64,000 bases of DNA from Salinibaculum litoreum (GTDB lineage Archaea; Halobacteriota; Halobacteria; Halobacteriales; Haloarculaceae): positions 1,240,001 through 1,304,000 of the forward strand of contig CP046866.1 of the NCBI GenBank assembly GCA_009789175.1, in the 5' to 3' direction. The notes beneath the pieces are model-generated. The model did no database searches. It worked only from the letters and a program-made list of their open reading frames with translations, and was not told where the DNA came from. The translations under genes and the position numbers were made by a program. Shown here piece by piece: positions 1 through 7,149 of this stretch. How positions within the stretch are numbered: position 1 is the stretch's first letter; the number at the start of each line of letters is the position of its first letter.

Positions 1-5
1 AGTGC

Positions 6-182
6 GGGCTCGTGGCCTAGTCCGGGAAGGCGGCTGACTCCAGAGGCTACGCGCCTGGGACGAGACTCCAGCTGATATACTGAGCGGTCCGGCTGATCAC
101 CGGCCGTGTTGATGACCCTCTGGAGTTCCGAGGCGCAACCGGAGATATCAGCCGATCGGGGGTTCAAATCCCTCCGAGCCCA
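6..182 (+). tRNA. tRNA-Trp (CCA) with intron
   Basis: The acceptor strand at 6-12 pairs with 175-181, the T arm is at 158-174 with loop TTCAAAT, and the anticodon stem 33-37 pairs with 148-152. The anticodon loop reads CTCCAGA, so the anticodon is CCA (40-42). About 103 bases interrupt the loop after the base next to the anticodon (44-146), as is known for haloarchaeal tRNA-Trp. Its 3' end is the provirus attachment site, and integration leaves the tRNA intact. Confidence 0.95.
44..146 (+). ncRNA. tRNA-Trp intron, box C/D-like
   Basis: This intron lies between positions 37 and 38 of the tRNA. It contains several CTGA elements (box D-like) and a TGATGA (box C-like, 110-115). CTGGAG at 119-124 is complementary to the CTCCAG around the anticodon. 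In haloarchaea this intron is known to act as a C/D guide RNA for 2'-O-methylation within its own pre-tRNA. The guide role is family knowledge; the boxes and complementarity are visible here. Confidence 0.65.
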
Positions 183-184
183 TT
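169..184. repeat. attL of provirus (tRNA-Trp 3' end)
   Basis: The 16 bases TCCCTCCGAGCCCATT match 21112-21127 exactly. The left copy forms the T-stem 3' strand, acceptor 3' strand and discriminator of tRNA-Trp plus two flanking bases, the classic target of archaeal tyrosine integrases. Confidence 0.9.
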
Positions 185-251
185 CCGTCCTTCAAGCTTT
201 CTCTGGGTTATTTACGGGAGAATTCCTTGCGGTCCACAGGGGGTGGTCTGC

Positions 252-368
252 GTGATTTCTGACACTCCCGAAGCAGTTGAGACGGACATCTGCGAGTTCT
301 GCGGTGGCATCATCGAGTCGCCCGCTCAGGACTGCCCTGCGCTCACTGACGGGTGGTGTCGGCCGTGA
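252..368 (+). CDS. Small zinc-finger protein
   Basis: This is a 38-residue ORF with a GTG start. A CxxC (C14, C17) is followed by two more cysteines (C28, C36), enough for one zinc knuckle. Its TGA overlaps the GTG of the next gene (365), so translation is probably coupled. It is the first gene of the element after attL. Such tiny zinc proteins are common in haloviruses. The function is unknown, and with no other support than the cysteines and coupling this is moderately sure. Confidence 0.5.
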   Translation: MISDTPEAVETDICEFCGGIIESPAQDCPALTDGWCRP

Positions 369-931
369 GCACTGGACCAGCACAGGCGGCCGACTGGGAG
401 CCGTCTGACGCGCTCGACGAACGCCTCACCGACCCCGAGCGGCTGGCGTTCCCCGAGGACTACACGCACACCGAGTCGTGGCAGCGGGCCATCACCGAGC
501 GCAACGAGCACGGCGGCCCCATCAACGAGGCCGAGCGCATGGTCTGGTTGGAGGACAGCGACAAACCGAAGCGCGTGCTCTTCGCGCTCATCGAGGACGA
601 CCTCCACGCCGAGTGTGGCTGTGCGTCGTGGCAGTATCGGGACTGGTGCGCCCACGTCGCTTGGTGCTGGTGGAAGTGGGTGCGCGGTCACATCATCGTC
701 CACCACATGGACACTGGCCGGGACTACCGCCACCCGCCGGCATGGCTTCAGTTCAGTGGCGACCGAGACCGCGACGTGAGTGGGCTGACGCCAGCCGAAC
801 TCGACGCCTATCTCACCTGCGACCTGGCCGGCGTCGGCGTCACTGAGTACGCCGACGCCACTGACCGAGTAAAAGGCACCGTCGGTAACCTTCTGTCCCG
901 AGCGAGGGTGAAGGTGGAGGGCGAGCGATGA
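365..931 (+). CDS. SWIM-type zinc-finger protein
   Basis: The product is about 188 residues. Mid-protein it has C-G-C followed eight residues later by C-A-H, the CxC...CxH pattern of SWIM zinc fingers, in a Trp-rich stretch. SWIM domains bind DNA or protein; the role here is unknown. I chose GTG 365 because it overlaps the TGA of the preceding gene; GTG 353 would add four residues. Its stop overlaps the ATG at 928. Probably an early or regulatory provirus gene. Confidence 0.65.
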   Translation: MSTGPAQAADWEPSDALDERLTDPERLAFPEDYTHTESWQRAITERNEHGGPINEAERMVWLEDSDKPKRVLFALIEDDLHAECGCASWQYRDWCAHVAWCWWKWVRGHIIVHHMDTGRDYRHPPAWLQFSGDRDRDVSGLTPAELDAYLTCDLAGVGVTEYADATDRVKGTVGNLLSRARVKVEGER

Positions 932-1101
932 CGGCCAACGCGCGTGCGGAAATCGGCCGCGGGCGCGAAGCGGGGGCTACCCCTGGGAGGGGTGTGTACC
1001 CCACGTTGCACAGCGCGGGCAAATCGCAAGACGTGGCCGCTTCGGATGTGTGTACACACGACCCCGATTTGTGTACACACGGAGGTGGTCGACGTGAGTA
1101 A
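928..1101 (+). CDS. Small putative protein with two CTH motifs
   Basis: This 57-residue ORF starts on an ATGA overlap with the upstream gene and ends inside the start of the next (GTG 1094), so it fits the coupled operon. Two C-T-H triplets (residues 42-44 and 49-51) could bind a metal. The DNA encoding them is also the pair of palindromes at 1049-1079, so the repetition may come from DNA sites rather than from protein function. Existence is plausible; function unknown. Confidence 0.4.
   Translation: MTANARAEIGRGREAGATPGRGVYPTLHSAGKSQDVAASDVCTHDPDLCTHGGGRRE
1049..1079. promoter_or_regulatory. Tandem TGTGTACACA palindromes (putative operator)
   Basis: Two perfect 10-base palindromes TGTGTACACA lie at 1049-1058 and 1070-1079. 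Their centres are 21 bases apart, two helical turns, so bound dimers would sit on one face of the DNA. A weaker GGTGTGTACC lies at 991-1000. They immediately precede the ribbon-helix-helix/winged-helix gene at 1094, suggesting autoregulation. Confidence 0.5.
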
Positions 1102-1525
1102 GCAGATTCACGACGAAGGTCGGCGCGAGTCCAGCCGGTCGACACAGGTGCGCTTTCGCGCTTCCGAGGAACTCGTCGAGACGTACGACGACGCTGTAGA
1201 AGAATCCGACTTCGGGAGTCGGAGTGAAGCCCTGCGCTCAGGGATGCGGGAGTTCATCGGGGCAGACTACGGCGGCTCGACGCCGCTCGAACCGCCGAAA
1301 GAGGAGCCGCTTCGGACTGCGTACATCAAACTCTGCGAACTGGCGAATGCCGACGGCGTGATTCGGCACGACATCGCGGAAAACGAGTTATCGACGATGC
1401 TCGGGAAGCGAAAACGCACCGTCAACCACTCAGTTCTCGGGAAGCTCCGAAGCCGGGGCTACCTGCACCACGTTGCGAACGTCTACGGAGACCGTAGCTG
1501 GGGACTCACGGGGTACGAGTCATGA
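1094..1525 (+). CDS. RHH plus winged-helix DNA-binding regulator
   Basis: This 143-residue protein has an N-terminal ribbon-helix-helix pattern (about residues 15-50: a VRFRASEEL strand followed by two helices ending SEALRSGMREFI). A C-terminal winged helix (about 65-140) starts at a helix with LCELANADGVIRHDIAENE. I chose GTG 1094, just after the palindromes and overlapping the preceding ORF; longer versions would read through the operators. It is likely a provirus transcription regulator acting on its own promoter. The target is inferred from the operators. Confidence 0.7.
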   Translation: MSKQIHDEGRRESSRSTQVRFRASEELVETYDDAVEESDFGSRSEALRSGMREFIGADYGGSTPLEPPKEEPLRTAYIKLCELANADGVIRHDIAENELSTMLGKRKRTVNHSVLGKLRSRGYLHHVANVYGDRSWGLTGYES

Positions 1526-1749
1526 GCGACGACAGTACTCAATCTGTGGACGGTACTGTCCAGTTCAGAACAGATGCTGTCAGAACGACCCGCCGACCGC
1601 GATATACGCGAAAATCCCGACTACAGTTGCTATTACGTCAAGCACGAATAACACCGCGTAATCTTTTGCTTCCATGGATACATGAGCGTTGGCTGACTAC
1701 TAAGACTCCCCGGAACGGGTACCGCTCAGTACTCACGACTACTGAGTAG
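1522..1749 (+). CDS. Hypothetical basic protein, weak
   Basis: This 75-residue ORF has an ATG overlapping the TGA of the regulator upstream, the same coupling seen along this operon. The product is Arg/Thr-rich with no recognisable domain, and codon use is less typical than in neighbours. It ends 18 bases before the converging structural operon. It may be a genuine small gene or a fortuitous ORF. Confidence 0.3.
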   Translation: MSDDSTQSVDGTVQFRTDAVRTTRRPRYTRKSRLQLLLRQARITPRNLLLPWIHERWLTTKTPRNGYRSVLTTTE

Positions 1750-1767
1750 CAAAAGTAGCGCTCTTCT

Positions 1768-2364
1768 CTACCCTATCCGCCGTCTGAGAATCCCACCAGC
1801 GCCGCCGCTCGGGACTTCGAGCAGCAGGTCTGTATCCGGCTGGCTCTCCCCATCTGCAAGCGACACGTCCACCGTCACGGTGTCGAGCAGTGGGTGCCGC
1901 GCTTCGACAGTGTACTCGCCGCCCCCGCCCACTGGCAGCTTGTACTCGCCGCTCGACGGGTCGGCACTGGCGGTGAAGTCGTTCTCCCCGTCCGTCGTGT
2001 AGAGGCTGACGCCCCCGATTGCGTACGTACTCGGGTTGTCGGCCTCCGGGTCATCCGCGAGCAGCACCGTTCCCGACACGCGAGTGCCCAGGAACGTGTA
2101 CCCGACCTCGACGCCCGTTTCGCTGCTGCCGTGGTCAACCTGCTCGAAGGTGTCGAAGCTGTCCGTCCCTTCCGAGATGTAGGCCGGAATTGGGTAGCTG
2201 CTGGCGTTCGTGTACGAGCCCACCAGCAGGTTGTCGACGATGGTTTGCTCGCTTCCCCACGAGTCCATATCGTCGCCACCGCTGCCGCCTTCGGCGTTGA
2301 TGGGCGTGTCTTGATGCGTTACCTCTGCCGTTTTGTAGAACGGGGTTTCTTCAGTTATTCCCAT
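1768..2364 (-). CDS. Putative virion/spike-associated protein
   Basis: This 198-residue protein is the last gene of the leftward structural operon. It is acidic and rich in Ser, Thr and Gly, with a predicted beta pattern. The segment around residues 90-170 looks like a carboxypeptidase-regulatory or Ig-like sandwich (G-T-V-L-L-A-D-D repeated turns, G-G-V-S-L-Y-T-T-D-G). It ends in a glycine/arginine tail. It starts 4 bases after the preceding gene. I infer a surface or spike component from position and beta content; no family was recognised. Confidence 0.55.
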   Translation of the reverse strand: MGITEETPFYKTAEVTHQDTPINAEGGSGGDDMDSWGSEQTIVDNLLVGSYTNASSYPIPAYISEGTDSFDTFEQVDHGSSETGVEVGYTFLGTRVSGTVLLADDPEADNPSTYAIGGVSLYTTDGENDFTASADPSSGEYKLPVGGGGEYTVEARHPLLDTVTVDVSLADGESQPDTDLLLEVPSGGAGGILRRRIG

Positions 2365-2368
2365 TCTA

Positions 2369-3163
2369 TCAGCTCCATTGAATTAGCACGTCGAGGTTTC
2401 CCCCTGCATACTGATAATCAAATGTATTAGGCGCTGTGAGGGTGCCACTGTACTCAGTGCCGGGGTCCGGTATTACCCCCTCGCCTAGCAAATCAATAGA
2501 CCCGTGGTAGGTGCCTTTTTTGTCGCCCTCGTTAGGGTCACAGGACGCAATTGATAGACCCTCGAAGGTTACAGTAACCCAATCGCCACTCTCACTATAA
2601 GCAGACCCGACAGCGACGGCGGCATGTATGGTCGTATCACTCGTATAACTGAACCCACCAGACAAGCTATTGGTATCACGGTTCGCGCTCGGTAGAGACA
2701 TGCCTGTGAGGTTGGTGGCATCCGGGTGTTCGTAGTTGAATAGGGCTATATCACTGGGGTTGTATTGGATAGTGCCGGAATTTGATAGGTTTGTCTGGAG
2801 TTGGGAGATTACTCGCTCAAGTGAGTTATTTGTATAGCTACTTGCCGAGGTGACAACGCCCCAATCGTTTGCTATGTCCCACCATCCATTCGGGTGCTGA
2901 AACTCTTTCGTCACCAGTTCTTCTGTCCGGTCGAAGTAAGCAATCACCCACCCGTCCGACTTGACCCGGGCCTTGCAGTTCCGGCCCACAACGGTACTGT
3001 AGCTGTCGATTTGAATGCCGTTGTCATAGAGCGTGTAGCTGTTGATGTTCCCATCACTGAGCACGTCTTCGGGGTCGATGCTACCGACACCGCCATCATC
3101 GATAGCGTTCCAATAGGCGATATACGAGATGTTGTCGGTCGGGAGGTCGGGCAGGTCACTCAT
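2369..3163 (-). CDS. Putative spike / host-recognition protein
   Basis: This 264-residue protein is rich in Asn, Ser, Thr and Tyr, without Lys/Arg clusters or a membrane segment. Its DNA is clearly lower in GC than the flanking structural genes, as often happens for receptor-binding genes exchanged by recombination. The C-terminal half carries repeated short strands typical of beta-sandwich proteins. Its ATG overlaps the end of the 38-residue ORF upstream. Spike function is inferred from position at the 3' end of the virion operon and from composition. Confidence 0.5.
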   Translation of the reverse strand: MSDLPDLPTDNISYIAYWNAIDDGGVGSIDPEDVLSDGNINSYTLYDNGIQIDSYSTVVGRNCKARVKSDGWVIAYFDRTEELVTKEFQHPNGWWDIANDWGVVTSASSYTNNSLERVISQLQTNLSNSGTIQYNPSDIALFNYEHPDATNLTGMSLPSANRDTNSLSGGFSYTSDTTIHAAVAVGSAYSESGDWVTVTFEGLSIASCDPNEGDKKGTYHGSIDLLGEGVIPDPGTEYSGTLTAPNTFDYQYAGGNLDVLIQWS

Positions 3164-3272
3164 CGCCGTGCAGCACCTCCTCGATGGTCTGCCGCACGTC
3201 CGGGTCTATATCGCCCCGACTCGCGCCTTTGATAACCGATGCTGGTGGTTCTTCGTGTTCCTGAAAAATCAT
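3156..3272 (-). CDS. Small acidic protein (38 aa)
   Basis: This 38-residue ORF (start M-I-F-Q-E-H, end L-H-G-D-E) fills the gap between the 71-residue protein and the putative spike gene, and its stop overlaps the next start. It is acidic with no domain. The exact fit in a tightly packed operon supports it; function unknown. Confidence 0.5.
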   Translation of the reverse strand: MIFQEHEEPPASVIKGASRGDIDPDVRQTIEEVLHGDE

Positions 3273-3286
3273 GGATTTCAGTGCCG

Positions 3287-3502
3287 TTAGAGGATGTTTT
3301 CGCTTTCCAGCGCTTCCTCGTGGCGCTGCACTTGACTCACGAGCCCGTCGTAGGCTTCCGAGCCGTCGATACCTTCCAGTAGCTTGTTGTTGCGCTCGGT
3401 CTGCTGGCGCGTCTTCCGCGTCTCACGCCACGCACCGAGTGCACCGGCTGCCGTGAGCGTACCGAGCGCATCCAGGAGCGATGGAGACAGCGCGTCGAGC
3501 AT
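3287..3502 (-). CDS. Small virion-operon protein
   Basis: This is a 71-residue protein. The N-terminal half (about residues 8-25) is hydrophobic and alanine-rich, possibly a membrane helix. The rest is charged and likely helical or coiled-coil (E-T-R-K-T-R-Q-Q-T-E-R-N-N-K). It starts 2 bases after the upstream gene. No homology recognised; it probably associates with the internal membrane. Confidence 0.6.
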   Translation of the reverse strand: MLDALSPSLLDALGTLTAAGALGAWRETRKTRQQTERNNKLLEGIDGSEAYDGLVSQVQRHEEALESENIL

Positions 3503-3504
3503 GG

Positions 3505-3795
3505 TCAGTCCCCCATCTGGTAGAGCACGACCAGCACGACAACAGCGCCGATGATGAGTAGGTTCGGGTCGATACCCGTCGCCTGCGTCACCGGGTTGTT
3601 CTGCTGGCCGCCGCCACCGCCGGATTCGGTCGGGTCGAGCAGGCCGCCGACGAAAGGCACGTCGTCCAACAGCATGCCGCCAGCGCCGCCGGCTGCGGCA
3701 CCAGTAGCGGCTGCTCGCCCTGTCGATGACCCCAGGACGCTCGCTGCTCGTGTCCCGAGCGTGGCACCCGCTCGTGAAATCAGTCCGACCACCAT
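3505..3795 (-). CDS. Small membrane protein, glycine-rich
   Basis: The product is 96 residues. The N-terminal 45 are Ala/Gly-rich and mildly hydrophobic. A poly-Gly and N-N-P-rich linker follows, then one clear C-terminal transmembrane helix (LLIIGAVVVLVVLYQ) before a four-residue tail. It overlaps the upstream gene by one base. Three consecutive genes (3505-5109) share the plan of helical N-terminus, low-complexity linker and C-terminal anchor, suggesting related virion membrane proteins. Confidence 0.65.
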   Translation of the reverse strand: MVVGLISRAGATLGTRAASVLGSSTGRAAATGAAAGGAGGMLLDDVPFVGGLLDPTESGGGGGQQNNPVTQATGIDPNLLIIGAVVVLVVLYQMGD

Positions 3796-4505
3796 CAGCT
3801 ACCCACCCCCATTACCAGGGCAGCGCCACCGAGTGCGACCACTCCAAGCACCACCGGCGAGAGACCGAGCCCGCCGCTGGGCTGTTGTGGCTGCTGGGGC
3901 TGCTGTGCCTGCTGTTGCTGTTGATTCTCGACCGGATGCTCTCCGGGTTTGCCCTGGCCGGGAGTGAGCACGTCCGTAACCAGACCACCCTCTCCGGCCA
4001 GGCCCATACTTGCCAGACTGAGGGCTTTCGAGCCCGCTGCGTTCTCCTCGAAGATGCCCATATTATCGGCATTAACTCCAAGCAGCGAGTTTCCGGCGTC
4101 GGCAATGAAATCAGCCGTTTCATCGAATCCGGGGATACCTCCGCCGGAGTTGCCGTCTCCGCTGCCGGAGCCCCCGAGATTCAGCGGGTCAGGACCCTGG
4201 TACCATGCTCCACCCTCGGAGCCGGAGCTACTGTCTCCGCTGCCGGAGCCTCCGAGATTGACCGGGTCGGGGCCGCCGTACCACGCTCCACCGCCTGAGT
4301 CGCCTGAGTCACTGCCTCCGCCGGTGAGGTCGCCGAAATTGAGTGGGTCGGGACCCTGGTAGACCGCCCCGCCACCGCCGCCACCGCCACCGCCGCCAGT
4401 GACGGTATCGTATACATCTTCACCGGCGTCGTGAACAGTATCGACAACTTCCTCGCCCACATCTTCGGCAGCGTCCACGCCGTCTTCGATAAGTCCAATG
4501 ACCAT
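3795..4505 (-). CDS. Tail-anchored repeat protein of the virion operon
   Basis: This 236-residue protein begins with an acidic amphipathic segment (D-A-A-E-D-V-G-E-E-V-V-D-T-V). A poly-glycine tract follows, then three copies of a repeat with core A-W-Y-Q-G-P-D-P-L-N-L-G-G-S-G-S-G-D. After these come a helical region, a Gln-rich stretch and a C-terminal hydrophobic helix. The plan fits a virion surface fibre or membrane-anchored scaffold. It starts 5 bases after the upstream gene. No family recognised. Confidence 0.65.
   Translation of the reverse strand: MVIGLIEDGVDAAEDVGEEVVDTVHDAGEDVYDTVTGGGGGGGGGGAVYQGPDPLNFGDLTGGGSDSGDSGGGAWYGGPDPVNLGGSGSGDSSSGSEGGAWYQGPDPLNLGGSGSGDGNSGGGIPGFDETADFIADAGNSLLGVNADNMGIFEENAAGSKALSLASMGLAGEGGLVTDVLTPGQGKPGEHPVENQQQQQAQQPQQPQQPSGGLGLSPVVLGVVALGGAALVMGVGS
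4145..4380 (-). repeat. Tandem coding repeat (G-P-D-P motif)
   Basis: Three diverged copies of a unit of roughly 75 bases encode W/V-Y-(Q/G)-G-P-D-P-(L/V)-N followed by Gly/Ser/Asp. A poly-Gly tract (4366-4398) adjoins the block. Copy-number change by slippage is likely in relatives. Confidence 0.7.
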
Positions 4506-4509
4506 GGTA

Positions 4510-5109
4510 TCACCTCACCCCCACTGCCACGGCGACACCAGCGAGGGCGACCGCGCCGGCTATCATCATCGTCTGCCGGTCCATGCCGCCGGACTCGCCG
4601 CTTGAGCCCGTCGCAGTCGGTCGGGATGGCATGTTGAGCGTGATTTCAGGCATGCCGTTCTCGCTGCCGCTGCTGCCCGACTGGTTGCTCCCGCCGGACT
4701 GCTGGCTGTTGCTCGACGTGTTGCGAGCCCGTTGCCGGTCGACAGTCGGCACGTTATCGTCTTCGCTGGTGTCCGTCGTGGTCGACTTCTTGTTACTGCT
4801 GCCGTCGTTGCTCCCGCTGTCGCTGCTCCCATCGGAGTCGAAGACAGGAATACCTCCGAAACCAGTGTCGTAGTCCGTGCCGCTGTCGCTGCTGGACTGG
4901 GAGCCGTCAGACCCACTGCTGTCGGAGCCCCCGCTGTCGGAGCCCCCGCTGTCGGACCCACCGCTGTCGAAGTCTGGAACGTCCGGCAGTGAGGGAGCGA
5001 AGCCCGTCCCGGTGGTCGAGGGTGAGTCAGACCCACCAGTGGCTTCGTCAATATCGCTCTGCACATCGTCCGCTGCATCCTGCGCGTCCGAGATGGCACC
5101 ACCAATCAT
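4510..5109 (-). CDS. Ser/Asp/Gly-rich tail-anchored virion-type protein
   Basis: This is a 199-residue protein. An acidic N-terminal helix (D-A-Q-D-A-A-D-D-V-Q-S-D-I-D) is followed by S-G-G-S-D repeats (about residues 48-75) and long Ser/Asn/Gln-rich linkers. The C-terminal hydrophobic helix (MMIAGAVALAGVAVAVGV) follows a D-R-Q stop. The plan is the same as the next two genes in the operon. It probably exposes a flexible acidic stalk outside a membrane. No enzyme signature. Confidence 0.65.
   Translation of the reverse strand: MIGGAISDAQDAADDVQSDIDEATGGSDSPSTTGTGFAPSLPDVPDFDSGGSDSGGSDSGGSDSSGSDGSQSSSDSGTDYDTGFGGIPVFDSDGSSDSGSNDGSSNKKSTTTDTSEDDNVPTVDRQRARNTSSNSQQSGGSNQSGSSGSENGMPEITLNMPSRPTATGSSGESGGMDRQTMMIAGAVALAGVAVAVGVR
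4916..4975 (-). repeat. 15-base tandem repeat encoding GGSDS
   Basis: About four near-identical 15-base units (CTGTCGGAGCCCCCG on the plus strand) encode consecutive S-G-G-S-D pentapeptides inside the tail-anchored protein. Confidence 0.85.
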
Positions 5110-5168
5110 GGTGCATCCACCTCGAAGGTGCCGATACCGCTGTCGTTGAGTGTTCTGTGTCCTCTCAT
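5106..5168 (-). CDS. Possible 20-residue leader ORF
   Basis: A 20-codon ORF begins 3 bases after the upstream gene and ends with an ATGA overlap on the tail-anchored protein. This arrangement would couple translation across an otherwise 60-base gap. It is too short to judge as a protein. Confidence 0.3.
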   Translation of the reverse strand: MRGHRTLNDSGIGTFEVDAP

Positions 5169-5170
5169 GG

Positions 5171-5674
5171 CTAACTCCATGCTTCGAGTGTGACCGTCGC
5201 GCCGCCGGTCCCCTCCTGGGCGGTAATCCAGATTGCCGGCGTGCTTACTGGCACACCGACCACCGGGCTTTCTTCGGCGGTGTAGCTGACCACCGCACTC
5301 TGGTCGGAGGGGGTGGTGAACGCGACGTGTACCGGGGCGTCGAAACGCAGGTCTACCTCGCTGGTCACAAAATCGAGGTCGATCTTTCGCCAGTCGTCCG
5401 AGTCATCGAGCGGGGTCACGTCGTAATCCTTGCTCAGATACGACCCCTCGGTGTCGGGAGTGCCCTGCTCGACCGCCGTGCGCTGCTTTTCGAGCGTCGT
5501 ATCGAGGTCGTAGTTCCCAGTCTCGATACGCCGGGCTCGCATCTCCAACAGCAGCGCATAGAGCAGTTGCTTGCCCTCATCGGCCAGCATATCGTCGGCG
5601 AGCGTTTCCTCGGGAGGGACGTACTCGGCGAGTAGTTCGTCGATGTACGTATCCCCGAACGTGCCGATGCTCAT
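5171..5674 (-). CDS. Virion-operon protein, function unknown
   Basis: This 167-residue protein starts at M-S-I-G-T-F-G-D, whose ATG overlaps the stop of the upstream gene; longer frames read into that gene and have shadow composition. The N-terminal half is helical and acidic. The C-terminal half (about residues 90-167) is beta-rich with V-D-L-R-F-D-A-P-V-H-V and ends in a strand T-V-T-L-E-A-W-S. It could be a minor structural protein; no family recognised. Confidence 0.6.
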   Translation of the reverse strand: MSIGTFGDTYIDELLAEYVPPEETLADDMLADEGKQLLYALLLEMRARRIETGNYDLDTTLEKQRTAVEQGTPDTEGSYLSKDYDVTPLDDSDDWRKIDLDFVTSEVDLRFDAPVHVAFTTPSDQSAVVSYTAEESPVVGVPVSTPAIWITAQEGTGGATVTLEAWS

Positions 5675-5919
5675 CCGCTCACCTCCCCGTAGAGGTCGAG
5701 CAGCAGGGCGACGGTCTGCAACGCCACCAGCAGCATCAGCAGGTCCTCGTAGCTGATGGTCTTCGAGCCGATGCGGACTGTCTTCGAGGACTGCGCCGAG
5801 TCGCACTGACAGCCCTGCTCGCTCCCGGACTGGGCACCCATCGACCCGGCTGGTCCCATCGCATGATACTGCCCCGATGCTGATGCCTCGCCGTTCTCGA
5901 TGAGTGTGGTCTGCATCAT
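5671..5919 (-). CDS. Small membrane protein
   Basis: This is an 82-residue protein. The N-terminal half is Gly/Ser-rich and contains a C-Q-C pair. One transmembrane helix lies near the C-terminus (about residues 58-77: LLMLLVALQTVALLLDL). It lies directly after the large capsid candidate and is coupled to the following gene. Probably a virion membrane protein. Confidence 0.6.
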   Translation of the reverse strand: MMQTTLIENGEASASGQYHAMGPAGSMGAQSGSEQGCQCDSAQSSKTVRIGSKTISYEDLLMLLVALQTVALLLDLYGEVSG

Positions 5920-5920
5920 C

Positions 5921-6661
5921 CTACTTCGAGGGGTCGATAATCCGCTGTTTCACGGCCTGTGCCAGCCCCGGCACCTCGTGGGATGCCTTCCGCACCGGTA
6001 TCTTCAGCACCGCGTTGGTGGCTTCCGTGTCCTGGGGGCTGCCGGTGTCCTCGTCGGTGTAGGACAGCGGGACCGGACCCTTCGCGTAGACCTGCAGCGT
6101 CCACTTGCGGGGCACAATCAGGTCCAGCGGGTGGCTCCCGTCGAAAGTGAGCGGTTCCTTGTGCTGGTTGCGCTCGTGCAGCATCGCCGTCGTGCCGTCC
6201 CACACCACGTCCTCGACAGCGCCCTGCGAGCGGGGCGCTTGTCGCTCGATTTCGACCCGCACACCGTCGCGCACGACATAGTAGGCGTGCAGCGTGGTGC
6301 CGGTGTTCGGACTGGTGTAGTCGAAGCTGTTGGCGTCGTAGTTCACCGAGTCAGCCGAGACACGGGCACCGTCCTCGAACAGCACGAGGTCGGAGGTGTT
6401 GACCGTCTCCATCACGTTGTGGGAGAGGTCGAAAGTCTCGCTGTTGTCGGCAGTGCCGTCTGTACTGAACTGCTCGACGGCAGTGAACGCCAGCCGCATG
6501 TCGGCGTCAGGCCGGAGGAAAATCGGCGTCTCGGCTTCGTACTCTGCGATTTTGGTCCGCTGGCCGGCGGTACCAGTCCCGAGGTCGAAGTCCTGCCGGC
6601 GCACCTGTGTCCGGCTGGCTGGCACCTGCTGGAGTTGTCGAAGGATTCCCTGTGCAGACAT
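5921..6661 (-). CDS. Probable large major capsid protein (VP4-like)
   Basis: This 246-residue protein is predicted mainly beta, with no membrane segment and no enzyme motif. The size is close to the about 230-residue large capsid protein of SH1-like viruses. It directly follows a smaller beta-rich protein (161 aa), giving the small/large single-beta-barrel capsid pair typical of that group downstream of the packaging ATPase. The N-terminus (L-R-Q-L-Q-Q-V-P-A-S-R) is helical. Assignment is by context; a structure prediction would decide. Confidence 0.6.
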   Translation of the reverse strand: MSAQGILRQLQQVPASRTQVRRQDFDLGTGTAGQRTKIAEYEAETPIFLRPDADMRLAFTAVEQFSTDGTADNSETFDLSHNVMETVNTSDLVLFEDGARVSADSVNYDANSFDYTSPNTGTTLHAYYVVRDGVRVEIERQAPRSQGAVEDVVWDGTTAMLHERNQHKEPLTFDGSHPLDLIVPRKWTLQVYAKGPVPLSYTDEDTGSPQDTEATNAVLKIPVRKASHEVPGLAQAVKQRIIDPSK

Positions 6662-6663
6662 GG

Positions 6664-7149
6664 TTATCCCTCAAAGGGGTGCTCGCGGACGCCTTCACGG
6701 GGCAGGTACGCCTCGCTCTGCGTCCAGTCGATTTGCTCGCTCGAATCGACTTCGAGCCGGATTTCGTCTTTGTCGCGGATGTTGACGGCATCCCCGACGA
6801 GTTCGACTTTCACCGCGTCGATGTTCTCCTCGTTGCGCTGCTCGGCCACGGTCAGGTTGGTCCAGGGGGCGATGTTCGTTTCGGCGACCGAGACCGCAAC
6901 CGGGTCGTCATCCGTCGGCCGGACGGCCCGGAAAATCAGTTTCGTGTCGACAGGGAGCGGGTCGCCGTTGCTGTCCCGCAGGTCGAGGAACAGGGGCAAC
7001 CCGAGGGCGCTCCCACTGCTGACAGCATTGAGGAACCGCAGCAGGGTCCCGTTTTCGGGGTCGAAGGTGAGGATGGGCGTCAGGATACCCGGCGTGTTCT
7101 GCTCCTGTGTGGCTTCCTCAGAGAGGTGAGAAAGTGAGCGCTGGGACAT
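6664..7149 (-). CDS. Probable small major capsid protein (VP7-like)
   Basis: This 161-residue protein has a short helical N-terminus followed by alternating strands (P-L-F-L-D-L-R-D-S-N-G-D, K-L-I-F-R-A-V-R, A-V-K-V-E-L-V-G-D-A-V-N-I), consistent with a single jelly roll. It lies immediately before the larger capsid candidate with a 2-base gap and overlaps the upstream membrane protein by one base. VP7 of SH1 is of similar size. Family assignment is inference from order and size. Confidence 0.55.
   Translation of the reverse strand: MSQRSLSHLSEEATQEQNTPGILTPILTFDPENGTLLRFLNAVSSGSALGLPLFLDLRDSNGDPLPVDTKLIFRAVRPTDDDPVAVSVAETNIAPWTNLTVAEQRNEENIDAVKVELVGDAVNIRDKDEIRLEVDSSEQIDWTQSEAYLPREGVREHPFEG

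Noticed and set aside
5900-7129. 409-residue open frame on the plus strand
   Set aside because: It is antisense to the capsid candidates and a membrane gene that are coupled in a tight operon; composition is that of a shadow frame.
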